Of a DNA stretch of 64,000 bases, positions 7,901 through 16,865 are shown piece after piece (position 1 is the stretch's first letter; every line of letters begins with the position of its first letter). The translations under genes were made by a program, and so were the position numbers. The stretch comes from HXMU1420-2 sp017643305 (lineage in GTDB: Bacteria > Pseudomonadota > Alphaproteobacteria > Rhodobacterales > Rhodobacteraceae): positions 4,092,001 to 4,156,000 of the forward strand of contig OZ244249.1 of the NCBI GenBank assembly GCA_965217135.1. The letters are read 5' to 3'. The notes under the pieces are model-generated. The model ran no database searches, was not told where the DNA came from, and saw only the letters and a program-made list of their open reading frames with translations.

Positions 7901-9589
7901 ATGTGGAAACGAATAATTTCGGCAGTGCTGATAGTCTCCTTTGTCGGGGGAGGCCTCGCTTGGTTCAATCGCATATCGATCATACTCTACCTCGCCGAAC
8001 GCAACAGCGAGATGGAAATCGCGCAAAACCGGCGCGTCGAATGGCTGCACGGCCCCGCTGAAGCCAAGATCCCGCCAGAAGATCGCCCGCCCAATATCGT
8101 CTTCATCCTCGTCGACGATATGGGATACAACGATGTCTCAGCCTTCGGTGGAGGAGTTGCGGGCGGCGCAGTTCCGACACCCAACATTGACCGTCTGGCC
8201 GCCCAAGGCGCCGTGTTCACCAACGCCTATTCGGGCGCGTCTACCTGCGCTCCGTCCCGCGCGACTTTGATGACCGGGCGCTATCCCACCCGCACCGGCT
8301 ATGAGTTCACGCCCACACCTACTGATATGGGTCGGGTCCTCTCGCTGATCACTTCCAACCCTCAGGTGGAATACGGCCTCCCGCCGTTTACCTGGAACAG
8401 CGAATTCAGCGAAACCGGGATGAAGTATCAGGATATGGGTCTGCCCGGCAAAGAAATCACTGTACCTGAAGTTCTTGCTCAAAAGGACTATCATTCGGTC
8501 CATATCGGCAAATGGCATATGGGCCGGACCGCAGAATTCCGCGCGGTCGCCCAAGGGTTTGACGAAAGCCTGATCATGGGCAGCGGACTTTACCTGCCGG
8601 AAGATCATCCCGATGTCGTGAATGCCAGAGTGGAAGAAGACAGTTTCGACAAGTTTCTATGGGCCCAGATGCGCTTTGCCACCGACTATGATCGTGCAGG
8701 CGTCGATGAGGAAAACAACTATTTCGAGCCCACAAAATACATCACCGACTACTATACCGACGAGGCGCTTAGGGTCATCGAGGCAAACCGGAACCGACAT
8801 TTCTTCCTCTATCTGGCGCATTGGGGGCCGCACAATCCGCTGCAAGCCACCCGCGAAGATTACGAAGCGCTCGGCCATATCAAGTCGCACCGGATGCGGG
8901 TCTATGCCGCGATGATACGCTCGCTGGATCGTTCGGTAGGGCGCGTGGTACAGAAACTCGAAGAGGAAGCGTTAAGCGAGAACACGATTATCGTGTTTTC
9001 TTCCGACAATGGCGGAGCCAGCTATATTGCGCTGCCTGAGGTCAACGCACCTTTCCGGGGATGGAAGACAACCTTCTTCGAAGGCGGCATTCGTGTTCCC
9101 ATGCTGGTAAAATGGCCTGCGAGAATCGCCGCAGGCACAGTCGTCGATCAGCCGGTAAGCCATATCGACCTCATGCCTTCGCTCGCCGCGATTGCAGATG
9201 CGCCGCTGCCCGAAGGCGTTAGCATAGATGGGCGCAACTTCTTCCCGCTGGCTCTAGGCCGTGACGCGGAGTTCTCCCGCCCGAATGACGCGCTGTTCTG
9301 GTCGAGTGGCTTCTATAAAGTCGTCCGCGCGGGCGATTGGAAACTTCAGGTCAATGAGCGGCAGGGGCGCAAATGGCTGTTCAATCTGGCCGACGATCCG
9401 ATCGAGCAGTACAATCTTGCCGAAAGCGAGCCGGCAAAACTGGCCGAGCTTGAACGCCTGATCACTGATCATTGGGCCAAGGCCCGCGCGCCGCTCTATC
9501 CGCATTCGATGGAGTTTCCCATGCGCATCGATAAGACATTAGGCGAACCCTATGGCGACAATGACGACTATGTCATATGGGCGAACTGA
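7901..9589 (+). CDS. membrane-anchored or exported type I sulfatase (arylsulfatase family)
   Basis: About 562 residues. An N-terminal hydrophobic segment (IISAVLIVSFVGGGLAWF) is followed by the sulfatase core: FILVDDMGYNDVSAFG with the calcium-binding Asp pair, then STCAPSRATLMTGRYPTRTG. This is the C-x-P-S-R signature whose Cys becomes formylglycine, so it needs a formylglycine-generating enzyme encoded elsewhere. Later conserved parts are HIGKWHMG, FSSDNGG and FRGWKTTFFEGGIRVP. It cleaves a sulfate ester, probably in the periplasm. An ATG at 7901 with GGGG before it is preferred to the in-frame TTG 12 bp upstream. It stands alone downstream of a transporter remnant and reads away from tetR. 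Confidence 0.93.
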   Translation: MWKRIISAVLIVSFVGGGLAWFNRISIILYLAERNSEMEIAQNRRVEWLHGPAEAKIPPEDRPPNIVFILVDDMGYNDVSAFGGGVAGGAVPTPNIDRLAAQGAVFTNAYSGASTCAPSRATLMTGRYPTRTGYEFTPTPTDMGRVLSLITSNPQVEYGLPPFTWNSEFSETGMKYQDMGLPGKEITVPEVLAQKDYHSVHIGKWHMGRTAEFRAVAQGFDESLIMGSGLYLPEDHPDVVNARVEEDSFDKFLWAQMRFATDYDRAGVDEENNYFEPTKYITDYYTDEALRVIEANRNRHFFLYLAHWGPHNPLQATREDYEALGHIKSHRMRVYAAMIRSLDRSVGRVVQKLEEEALSENTIIVFSSDNGGASYIALPEVNAPFRGWKTTFFEGGIRVPMLVKWPARIAAGTVVDQPVSHIDLMPSLAAIADAPLPEGVSIDGRNFFPLALGRDAEFSRPNDALFWSSGFYKVVRAGDWKLQVNERQGRKWLFNLADDPIEQYNLAESEPAKLAELERLITDHWAKARAPLYPHSMEFPMRIDKTLGEPYGDNDDYVIWAN

Positions 9590-9744
9590 TAAGGCAGGCA
9601 ATTTGAAGCATTTCGGTTTGAAATTGAATCGCGGGGGATTCCTTTGAGGCGTCAGATGTGATTCGTCCTGTTTGGGAGGATGGATCATGTCAGCACCATT
9701 GCAATTGGCACTCAGGACGCCGTTTCAAAGATACATTGAAGAAG

Positions 9745-10370
9745 GGTTAAGTGGGCGTGCGGGTGCACCACTCCTCCATTGCCAATCTGCTGTCCCGGCT
9801 CGGGTTCACATACAAAAAAGTCGCTGGTTGCCACCGAGCGCCGTCGCGCGAAGGTAAAGCAACAGTACGCGGGCTGGCTCAAACATCGCCTTCCTGCCAT
9901 TGCGGCCTTGCCGGATCGCATTGTCTTCCTTGATGAAACGGCAGTGATGACGAACCTCACACGCCTGCGCGGCAGGACAAAACGGGGCCAGTGTCTGACG
10001 ATGGATGCGCCGTTCGGAAGCTGGGGAACCCAAACCCTGATTGCCGGTCTCACACAAGATGCGTTGATCGCGCCGTGGGTCATAACGGGGGCGATGGATG
10101 GCCCTGCTTTTGCCGCCTACATCCGCGAAGTGCTCATCCCGGAGGTCGCCCTCGGAACCGTGGTCATCCTCGACAAACTTGCCAAGCACCGGTACAAGGA
10201 AGCAGACTAGGCCCGGCGCGACCACGGCCGCTGGTTCCTCTACCTGCCGCCGTACTCGCCCGATCTGAACCCCATAGAGCAGGCCTACTCAAAGCTTAAA
10301 GCCCACCTCCGGCGGATCGGGGCAAGAACATTCACAGCCGACATTCCGCAAGTGGCAAACCGTCCGACGT
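9745..10370 (+). mobile_element. IS630-family transposase pseudogene
   Basis: Fragments in shifting frames together spell an IS630/Tc1-type DDE transposase: GVRVHHSSIANLLSRLGFTY, then in another frame ATERRRAKVKQQYAGWLKH, IVFLDETAVMTNLTRLRGR, APFGSWGTQTLIAGLT, VVILDKLAKHRYKEAD, stop, then WFLYLPPYSPDLNPIEQAYS and KLKAHLRRIGARTFT. The Asp (FLDETA), second Asp (ILDKLAKH) and Glu (NPIEQ) of the triad are all still visible. At least one frameshift near 9823, a stop at 10208-10210 and loss of both ends show the element is inactive. The C terminus runs straight into the 51-bp repeat at 10336. Confidence 0.85.
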
Positions 10371-10386
10371 GAAGATCGCCTGAACC
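10336..10386. repeat. 51-bp imperfect direct repeat, copy 1
   Basis: Begins AGCCGACATTCC and ends GACGTGAAGATCGCCTGAACC region. It aligns without gaps to 11103-11153, with about nine mismatches gathered in the middle. The two copies bracket the exported cupin gene, 767 bp apart. This copy overlaps the broken IS630 tail. Confidence 0.65.
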
Positions 10387-10588
10387 TGGTCGCTTGACGA
10401 TGCAATCACACACTCTTGTAAGAATACGAATTGATATAAACTCAGATAAGACACGCCGGTATGGGGCACCCCAATGTGGCAGATCAGATGCATGGAGGAA
10501 AAATAGGCGAGCGACGCATAGTTTGCTCACCCCATGGATGTGTGCGCTGGCAAGGGGCCCGCGCCACGGGCAGTATGGCGGTTAGACC

Positions 10589-11062
10589 CTATTGGGTTGG
10601 GCAGGTTTCAATGATGGTGATCATGTCCTCGCCAGGGGGCAGCATGAACGTATCGATCAAGACCGCATCTTCGGTCCCTAAATTTGCCGCTGTCATGGGC
10701 GTCTCAGCGGGCATGTAGTAACACGTATCTTTGGGAAACCGCCCCGGGTTCATGCCTTCGACAAAATCGGTGATCGCGCCTGACATAACACAGGTATGAC
10801 CGCCAAATTTATGCACGTGGATGCCCACCCGAGTGCCTGCCCGGCGTGTGCCTCTCATGACTACCAGACGGTTGCCATCAGGCATCACTGTATCAATCAT
10901 CGTAGTAACATCGACCAAGGGCGCAACTTCGCCCGGTGGGACGACGCCGTTGATGGTGGTGGTGACGTCGTGCTGGGTGACCGGGCAAAACGTGGCCAGC
11001 GCAGGCCCCGCCATTGTGCAAAGCACAGCGCAGGTGGCAGCGCCATTGATCCATATACTCAT
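10589..11062 (-). CDS. exported cupin-fold protein, function unknown
   Basis: 157 residues. The start at 11060-11062 is chosen because GCGAGGATAGT precedes it and because it opens a clean signal peptide (MSIWINGAATCAVLCTMAGP, then ALA|TFC cleavage). The mature part holds a single beta-rich domain with GIHVHKFGGHTCVMSGAITDF, a His-x-His...Gly-Gly-His pattern like the first cupin metal motif, but no tidy second motif. Three or four Cys residues could form disulfides. It is probably a small periplasmic metal- or ligand-binding protein. It sits alone between two copies of a short repeat and next to a dead transposase, which suggests it arrived by transfer. Upstream in-frame sequence is IS debris, not part of the gene. 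Confidence 0.65.
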   Translation of the reverse strand: MSIWINGAATCAVLCTMAGPALATFCPVTQHDVTTTINGVVPPGEVAPLVDVTTMIDTVMPDGNRLVVMRGTRRAGTRVGIHVHKFGGHTCVMSGAITDFVEGMNPGRFPKDTCYYMPAETPMTAANLGTEDAVLIDTFMLPPGEDMITIIETCPTQ

Positions 11063-11102
11063 ACTATCCTCGCAGTTTGGTTTGGACGCCCAACCTAGAA
11101 GG

Positions 11103-11153
11103 AGCCGACATTCCCCAATTGGCGTTGCTTCTGACGTGAAGATTGCCTGAACC
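11103..11153. repeat. 51-bp imperfect direct repeat, copy 2
   Basis: Pairs with 10336-10386 in the same orientation. It lies about 40 bp upstream of the cupin start codon, so it may also hold part of that promoter region. Confidence 0.65.
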
Positions 11154-11843
11154 GACGCACTGGACAAGCATTTTTCGCCCCAACCGACGTCTTTTGCCGT
11201 GCGAGCTGCTGGAACAGGGCGGATCATACCGCGAAGCTGCCGTGATCTGGCCTGACGGCGACGCTTTTCAAGGCAGCGGGCAGACCTGTCGAGCCGGTTT
11301 CGCCATGGATCGCGGTCACGTGCATAGCGGTGGCGCTCGTAATCGGCGGATGGTAGCGAGGATGGCGCGCACCATCGTGCTGGTGATGGCCACCTCGAAC
11401 AGCTGGAAGGTGATGGCGCGGTTTTGTCGAACTGCCGGACCAAGGCCCCTAACGGGTCCTTCGCAAAGACCATCGAAGCGAGTGGTTCGCGCCACTTTTG
11501 TTTTCTAGCGACAGAATGTTATAAGGGGGAGGACGACAAAGAAAGGATCTTTCATGGCCACTTTGGCAGAGGTTGCCGCGCACATCTCCAGATAGAGCCG
11601 GCCAAGGTCAAGTTGGCGGATTACTTTCACGGGGCTATTCCTCTTTTTTGATCTCTACTTTCTGGCGGGTGAAAGCTGGCCGGAGCAAGTGGAGCGCGTG
11701 TTCGATTAGCGGCTGGCGTTTGGTCTCAAACGAGGCCGGCACCGTTCCGGTTTCAGATGGAGCGGACGTTCGGATCTTCTGCAGCTAATCGCTGTTCCGA
11801 GCCCAAACTTCTGAGATTCGGCAGCGCGGCGAATGTCTGGCAA
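11154..11843. other. degraded intergenic stretch with a truncated reading frame
   Basis: No complete gene is visible. Minus-strand reading near 11350-11480 gives NRAITFQLFEVAITSTMVRA before a stop, which looks like transposon debris of unknown family. On the plus strand GAAAGGATCTTTC precedes an ATG at 11554 that encodes MATLAEVAAHISR and then a stop at 11593-11595. Its opening resembles the first helix of small helix-turn-helix proteins (terminase small subunit-like), so it is probably a truncated gene start. The region looks like a graveyard between two repeats and the next regulator. Confidence 0.4.
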
Positions 11844-12446
11844 TTAGTCAGGCTTGAGGAGGAAGAGATCGACGATCGGCTCAACGTCGATCTGCGTTTG
11901 GCCCGCTTCAAACAAGTGATGGTAAAGGATTGGGGCAACCAGACTGCGGCCAACGGCTTCTCTTTCGGCCCTTAGCCCATGGTCGGAGAGAGTAGTGAGG
12001 ATGGGCTGCAGGATAATGTCGTGCATCGCAACGTGAACACGCGCCATCAACGCGTTGTTGTCAGCCAACCGCGCGGCATTCAGGATGATGTCCCCCAATT
12101 TGCTGGATGCGAGGTTCTCCGACAGTAGCGAGAGCTCTGCGATCAGGTCTGCACGCAATTCTCCGATCCGCTGTGCCGCGTAGGGTGTGGGATCGCAGCT
12201 TTCAAAAATCTCAACAATCAGATCGTCTATTGTCGGCCAGTGGCGGTAGATCGTCCCACGGGCTACACCTGTTTCTTTGGCAAGGCGAAGATGTGTAACC
12301 TCTGACCAGCCCTCAGTGAACAAAACGACTATGCCTGCGTTCAGCACCTTTTGCCGTGTCTTGGTTATCCGGGCGTCTTGCTTTTCCATGATCCAGCTCT
12401 GAAGCGCGTCTTTCAATTTGCCATCACGCACGAATTTATAAGACAT
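11844..12446 (-). CDS. TetR family transcriptional regulator
   Basis: 200 residues with a TetR helix-turn-helix in residues 30-75 (TRQKVLNAGIVVLFTEGW, then LRLAKETGVARGTIYRHWPT) and an all-helical ligand domain. It is divergent from the SDR gene at 12513, with 66 bp between starts. It most likely represses that gene and itself through the inverted repeat at 12450-12482. The N terminus before the HTH (MSYKFVRDGKLKDALQSWI) is longer than usual; an internal ATG at 12387-12389 (MEKQDARI) would give a more standard length. Effector unknown. Confidence 0.85.
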   Translation of the reverse strand: MSYKFVRDGKLKDALQSWIMEKQDARITKTRQKVLNAGIVVLFTEGWSEVTHLRLAKETGVARGTIYRHWPTIDDLIVEIFESCDPTPYAAQRIGELRADLIAELSLLSENLASSKLGDIILNAARLADNNALMARVHVAMHDIILQPILTTLSDHGLRAEREAVGRSLVAPILYHHLFEAGQTQIDVEPIVDLFLLKPD

Positions 12447-12449
12447 CTT

Positions 12450-12482
12450 GACTCATATCTCCACCCATGAAACTTATGAGAC
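12450..12482. promoter_or_regulatory. candidate operator between tetR and SDR genes
   Basis: Imperfect inverted repeat GACTCATAT...TTATGAGAC (7 of 9 positions complementary, 15-bp spacer) in the 66-bp divergent gap. The position overlaps both likely promoters, which fits a TetR operator, but no second copy was found in the window to support it. Confidence 0.35.
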
Positions 12483-12512
12483 ATCGCGTCCTGTAATCGA
12501 GGAGAATCCGGG

Positions 12513-13130
12513 ATGAAGATCGCACTCTTTGGCGCAACCGGCGCAGTCGGTGGCTATTTCGTGAACAAGGCTCTAGCCGCAGGTCATGAGGTAACTGCCC
12601 TGGTCCGATCGCCGGAAAAGCTGGGCGAACAACCAAATCTTAGGGCCGTGAAGGGGGACGTGACAGATGCGTCAGATGTCCGAGCCGTCATTGATCAGGC
12701 TGATGTTGTGGTCAGCTGCCTTGGCAATGTCAAAGGCGTGCTGATTATGGAAAGAGCGGCGGAGGCGATCCTGCAAGCCGCCGTAGCGCAACCCAACCCG
12801 CGGAAATGTCTGTTTGTCAGCAGCATCGGCTGCGGCGGCACGTCTTGGATAGTCAAACAGATGCTCCAAATGATCGGCGGACGTGCGAGTTTCGCCGATT
12901 ATGAACGAGCGGATGCCCGCATATCGCATGAAACGAATGTCCCCTATGTGCTGATCCGCCCCGCTGCCCTCAAGGAAAAACCCGGACATGGAAAGTATCG
13001 TGTGTTTCAAGGCAACGGAACGTTCACACGACCGATAGCCAAGGAGGATGTCGCCGAGTTTCTATTGGACGCGACGGAATCCGATCAGTGGAACGGCACC
13101 GGTGGTTTCCAACTAGCCGGTTGCAAGTAG
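12513..13130 (+). CDS. NAD(P)-binding SDR / NmrA-like oxidoreductase
   Basis: 205 residues of an atypical short-chain dehydrogenase fold. The nucleotide site is GATGAVGGYFVNKAL near the N terminus (GxxGxxG), followed by VTALVRSPEKL, VKGDVTDASDVRAVI and VVSCLGN. It lacks the YxxxK pair of classical SDRs; instead YERADARISHETNVPYVLIRP is the form seen in NAD(P)H-binding NmrA/flavin-reductase relatives. It probably senses or reduces a small electrophile or flavin, in the cytoplasm. AGGAGAATCCGGG precedes the ATG. It is divergent from, and probably controlled by, the adjacent TetR protein. The 3' end runs into the repeat region. Confidence 0.82.
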   Translation: MKIALFGATGAVGGYFVNKALAAGHEVTALVRSPEKLGEQPNLRAVKGDVTDASDVRAVIDQADVVVSCLGNVKGVLIMERAAEAILQAAVAQPNPRKCLFVSSIGCGGTSWIVKQMLQMIGGRASFADYERADARISHETNVPYVLIRPAALKEKPGHGKYRVFQGNGTFTRPIAKEDVAEFLLDATESDQWNGTGGFQLAGCK

Positions 13131-13180
13131 CCAATTTCCCAAAGCCGACGTTCAATTTTTCTGCCAGATGTCCGCTGTGT

Positions 13181-13528
13181 CCGCATACCCGACTTTGGGG
13201 TTTGGTGCAGCGAAGGTCCGCTACCCGCCCTTTTTCGAATGCTGAGCCCCAACTCCTTCCATTTGAAGCGGCGAAAGCGAGACGCACAAATCGAGGTCCA
13301 GCCTCACCTAAATCTTGTAACCTGCGAAAGCGAATGCACTTAAAAGTGGAGATATTTGCCTCAAAGTTGAGTCCAGTGATGTCACTCGCCCAAAGTGATC
13401 CCATCTATAGGTGACAATGCAAACTTATGGGCAAATCGTGCAAACTTATGCGCAAACGATGTGCAAAATTATGAGCGAAGATCCGCAAATTTCTTTAATG
13501 AAATCAATGGAGGGTGTGCAGCATTATG
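13181..13528. repeat. 348-bp long repeat, copy 1 (IS21-like end region)
   Basis: Nearly the same sequence recurs in the same orientation at 25756-26104, with scattered substitutions and a single-base length difference. Its right part contains short units TGCAAACTTATG at 13418, 13439 and a variant at 13462, then TGCAGCATTATG at 13517. Multiple spaced terminal units of this kind are typical of IS21-family ends. No istA or istB gene is present. It is therefore a relic of a larger element, or a non-autonomous derivative. Confidence 0.85.
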
Positions 13529-13610
13529 GTCTACCCTACAAAGTTTGTAGGGACGCGCATAACGCTGCACCTACCCCATAAGTTTGTACGATTTGCCCAT
13601 AAGTCTGCAC
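13414..13610. mobile_element. abutted IS21-like element ends
   Basis: Direct units at 13418-13429, 13439-13450, 13462-13473 and 13517-13528 face inverted units at 13558-13569, 13577-13588 and 13598-13609. In the middle, 13534-13552 is a perfect palindrome CCCTACAAAGTTTGTAGGG. Read outward, the two tips are TGTAGGG, separated by the 5 bp AAGTT; IS21-family elements begin TGT and end ACA. The innermost units are placed symmetrically, 5 bp from the palindrome on each side. This looks like two element ends joined head to head, as in a circle or dimer junction or after two insertions with deletion. Confidence 0.6.
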
Positions 13611-13722
13611 GAGCTCTCGATAAGAGTGCGAAAATGAGGCATATGATCGCTCCATGCGAGTGTCCGAGAATAGATTTCAGGTTCTCGTGGATTTAGCACC
13701 TTATTTCGATGCCAGATCGGAT

Positions 13723-14010
13723 TGTTCTTCTGTAAAGCGGCTAAATTCGCGAGTGGGCGGAACTTTGTAGTTTTGCGCCGGGCTAAGCTCGATAAACCGC
13801 AAATTCTACCCAGCCGGTCTTCGGTCTCCTGACTTTAGAACTTGCTCCATCATCCGCATAAGCGCTTCGTGTTATCCAAATTTAAAGTCATCATCCGATG
13901 CGTATTTCTTGAAAGATCGATCTATCTGTGACGTTCGTTACGCATGGTCCACTTCCGGCCCATACCAGTCATTCAGGCTCCTCGCAGCGAACGGCGGAAT
14001 TGAGCCCATA
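13723..14010. repeat. 288-bp direct repeat, copy A
   Basis: Identical, except for about one base, to 18594-18881 at a constant offset of 4871 bp. It contains no convincing gene, only a short ORF in both copies that is explained by the nucleotide identity. It lies just past the 3' end of the alpha/beta hydrolase gene. Together with copy B it brackets the alkylsulfatase cassette. Confidence 0.92.
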
Positions 14011-14044
14011 CCTACAGGAACGCGAAGATGCAGCGAATGTCTGC

Positions 14045-14947
14045 TTAGACGCTTGGTGAGAATACTCGGTTCAAAAACGCAATCTGCGCACTGATCGCGG
14101 TCTCAAACTCTTCACTTGGATGCCAAAGTAGTCCGAAATGTCCGCCCGGAATTTCTTCGAAATTCTTGTCGCCGGGAATGAGATCGAACACCGCCCTTTG
14201 AACCTCGATATTGCAGTGCACCATCTCGTCGGCTGTCCCGATCATCATTTGCACTGGCATGTCCAGATAGGGCGCTGTCACGAAAGGACTGCAAGGAACT
14301 GGCGTATCAGGAATGACACGCGTGGCTCGGTTTTCCCAACCGCTGCCATGGCGCCCACCATGTTCAATAAACCAACGGTACGCTTGAATGGGGGCCAACA
14401 GGGAGGGGTTGTTCATCTGGTCGAATGAAACGACGGGAAGCGGTCCGGTTGTCTGCTCTGGGCCACCGGCAACGTCGCCGCCATCAAAAACCTCCTTCAT
14501 CGTCTCGAAGGCATTGGAGTCGAAGGTCGTCTGAGGCAATGAAGGCCCACACACAGGGATTTGTGCGATAACTGCCGAGATGTTCTCGATCAACGCGCCA
14601 GCGACGAGGGCCAATCCGGCCGAAAAGCTGTCTCCCCAGAGCACGATGTCTCGTTCGTCTCCTGAGCTACGTAGATAGGAGACGGCATCGCGGTATCCGC
14701 GCGCTTGAATCCAAGGGTTTATTTCCTGTCGTGGCTCACCACCGCTACGTCCAAAATTTCGATGGTCATAGAGTAGAATGTCGTATCCAGCTTCGAAGAT
14801 TCTCTCGGCGTAGAGGTCAATTGCCATCGTAATGGTTGCGGTTGTGCCATGCGTCATCACGACAATGGGGCGAGGCCCATCCTCGTGAGATAAGCGCAAC
14901 CCGCGCAATTCAGCGCCTTCGGAACTAAAACTGACTTCTTGACGCAT
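14045..14947 (-). CDS. alpha/beta hydrolase
   Basis: 300 residues with a full catalytic set: VVMTHGTT oxyanion strand at 29-36, nucleophile elbow GDSFSAG with Ser107, Asp240 in MIGTADEM, and His270 in IPGGHFG. It has no signal peptide, so it is cytoplasmic. CTCGGGGGAGAAGCAC before the ATG fixes the start; upstream in-frame codons belong to spacer sequence. The fold is like dienelactone hydrolase or acyl-transferase-type esterases (YDHRNFGRSGG). It is the last gene of the cassette with the alkylsulfatase 118 bp upstream, so an ester or lactone made from the released alcohol is a plausible substrate. Confidence 0.87.
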   Translation of the reverse strand: MRQEVSFSSEGAELRGLRLSHEDGPRPIVVMTHGTTATITMAIDLYAERIFEAGYDILLYDHRNFGRSGGEPRQEINPWIQARGYRDAVSYLRSSGDERDIVLWGDSFSAGLALVAGALIENISAVIAQIPVCGPSLPQTTFDSNAFETMKEVFDGGDVAGGPEQTTGPLPVVSFDQMNNPSLLAPIQAYRWFIEHGGRHGSGWENRATRVIPDTPVPCSPFVTAPYLDMPVQMMIGTADEMVHCNIEVQRAVFDLIPGDKNFEEIPGGHFGLLWHPSEEFETAISAQIAFLNRVFSPSV

Positions 14948-15065
14948 GTGCTTCTCCCCCGAGGTGGGCACAAAGCTAACACAGTGATCGCAACGGTGTA
15001 AGTGATCTGACAAGATCGGACTTTCGCCTAAAGGGATCGAACGGCAGCAAAGCCTGAATTCCGCC

Positions 15066-16838
15066 TCAGACCGGCGGATCGAAATGGCCCAGAAATTCCT
15101 GCAATTTAAGAATGCTACCTTCAACTGTCATGTCGCCTGAAACCAGCAGTTTCGCCGGGTTTAGCCTTTTGATCGCGATGCCCCGGAACGTATCGGTGCT
15201 GGTCTTCAGCGTCCCGATACGGTCGGAGGCCAGCCCGTCCTCGACAAAGGCAATGCCGCGGCGAATGCGGATTGAGACCGGCGGTGCGTCGGTAAAGTCG
15301 AACCCATAGGATAATTCCCGGTCGAGCATCGTTGCGCTCTTCAGGTTCACCGTCAGGATTTCGAGGAAATTCAGGATCGGGATCGCATTCACTACTACGT
15401 CCGGCGTCGGCCCGAAATTGGCCGGCGGGATGACAAAGCCCTCGGCCTCGGCGGCGCTGGTCAGATAGTAGTTGCGGACCGATGAAGCAGTTTCGCCTTC
15501 CGCCAGCTTCCGCAGCGCAATCGCGCGCAGTTCCTGTGCTTCTGCATGCTCCAGTCGCAGAAGGTGGGTCGCCAGTGTCAAGGCCCAGGCGGGCTTGCTG
15601 CCCATTGCGGCCCGCGCCGATTGAGCAAGGGCATCCGCTCCGCCCGCCAGATCTGCCATCAGCTTGGACTGCTCTACACCCGTGACCGGACGCAGGTCGG
15701 CGGGATCGCCCGAGAACCAGCCGAGGGTTCCGGCAAATACAGCGCGGGCGGCGAACTCGACCCGGCCATACATTTCCTGGAGGTGTGGTGCATTGGCAAG
15801 ATGCGGCGGCAGTTTGATCTGCTCGGAAATCTCGTCAGGCGTGAGGCCTGCGTTGATCATTCGGATGGTCTCGTCATAGACGAAATGGATTGCGTCCCGG
15901 TAATCGCGCAGCCGGTTTTCGACCTCTTCGCCGCCTTCGACCGGTAGGCTGTGTTGCGGGATCATTAGCTCGGCTCTGAACTCACGCATCCGGTCGATGC
16001 TGTCGACCCATTTGCGCGGGTCTCGATAGGGCGTGCCGCGCACCGTGTAGAGGTTCGGGAAAGCATGATAATAGTTGTCCGCAGGAAGCAGGATTTTGCG
16101 CCCCGGCAAAAACACCGCCAGTTGGTCCCCGGTTTCACCCGGCGCATGTTGCAGGATCACGGTTTCCCCAGCCATCTGCACCTCGGCGCGGTCCTCGACC
16201 ACATCCGTGGGCGGCAGGAAGTGCAAACCGTCCTGGTCGTCGCTCAGCAGGCGCGGACCAATACCATTGTTCTCAAAGTTCTCATCCGGCAGATAGGTGC
16301 CGAACATGCGCATCGCCCGACGGAAGGTCACCGGTGCCAGCACATTGATGATTTCGTGCACGCGCGCCTCGGTCGCCTCCTGGGCCCAGATACGCGGGGT
16401 CGTCTCCTGTCCGCGCAGGAAAACTCCGGCACCGAATACATGGTCAGCGTGGTTGTGCGTATAGATGATGTCGGTGATGTCCTTGCCGGTGCGTGCACGC
16501 AGATCATCAACCCATGGCAACAGACCCTCAGCTGCGCGTATGGATTCCAGTGTGTCCACAAGGATCAGCCCCTCGGGCGCGTCGACCACGATCACATTGG
16601 CCAGACCATAACCAACCGCAAGGTGCACGCCGGGGCTAACCTCTTCGATCTTTTTTTCGAAAATCTCGGAATGGGCAGTGACATCCGCCCGCGCCGAAAC
16701 CTCGGTGGCTGTGGCAAAGACCGTTTCGCTCCGCTCTTCCAGAGCGCCCTTGGACGAAACCCAGAGGAAACCGCCGATCCCACCGGCAAGAAGGACGCCT
16801 GCCGCGCCGATGGCGGCCCCGACAAGATATGGCTTCAT
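15066..16838 (-). CDS. metallo-beta-lactamase-fold alkylsulfatase (SdsA/BDS1-like)
   Basis: 590 residues. An N-terminal hydrophobic anchor (about 5-27) is followed by the metallo-beta-lactamase domain with THNHADH at 127-133, the zinc-binding signature, and LQHAPGETGDQLAVFLP further on. A middle helical part resembles the alkylsulfatase dimerisation domain, and the C-terminal hundred residues (from about 480) form an SCP2-like domain that binds the hydrophobic tail. This order is that of SDS hydrolases, which remove sulfate from primary or secondary alkyl sulfates. It probably works at the periplasmic side of the membrane. It sits between the DUF-type protein and the hydrolase on one strand, 27 bp from the former. 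Confidence 0.9.
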   Translation of the reverse strand: MKPYLVGAAIGAAGVLLAGGIGGFLWVSSKGALEERSETVFATATEVSARADVTAHSEIFEKKIEEVSPGVHLAVGYGLANVIVVDAPEGLILVDTLESIRAAEGLLPWVDDLRARTGKDITDIIYTHNHADHVFGAGVFLRGQETTPRIWAQEATEARVHEIINVLAPVTFRRAMRMFGTYLPDENFENNGIGPRLLSDDQDGLHFLPPTDVVEDRAEVQMAGETVILQHAPGETGDQLAVFLPGRKILLPADNYYHAFPNLYTVRGTPYRDPRKWVDSIDRMREFRAELMIPQHSLPVEGGEEVENRLRDYRDAIHFVYDETIRMINAGLTPDEISEQIKLPPHLANAPHLQEMYGRVEFAARAVFAGTLGWFSGDPADLRPVTGVEQSKLMADLAGGADALAQSARAAMGSKPAWALTLATHLLRLEHAEAQELRAIALRKLAEGETASSVRNYYLTSAAEAEGFVIPPANFGPTPDVVVNAIPILNFLEILTVNLKSATMLDRELSYGFDFTDAPPVSIRIRRGIAFVEDGLASDRIGTLKTSTDTFRGIAIKRLNPAKLLVSGDMTVEGSILKLQEFLGHFDPPV

Positions 16839-16865
16839 AATTCTTTCTCCGATCCGGCTGCTGGG

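Noticed and set aside
13024..13404. minus-strand frame shared with 25723-25980 (both contain LQDLGEAGPRFVRLAFAASN)
   Set aside because: The similarity comes from the 348-bp DNA repeat; the two frames diverge and shift at the ends, there is no ribosome site, and no known family is evident.
13418..13609. CRISPR-like array of short spaced repeats
   Set aside because: Units are 12 bp, some inverted, spaced 19-23 bp, with no unique spacers of constant length and no cas genes; they fit IS21-type ends.
13909..14094. short ORF repeated at 18780 (MKDRS..DVRYAWSTSGPYQS)
   Set aside because: It is duplicated only because it lies in the 288-bp repeat; the C termini differ at the repeat edge and nothing supports translation.
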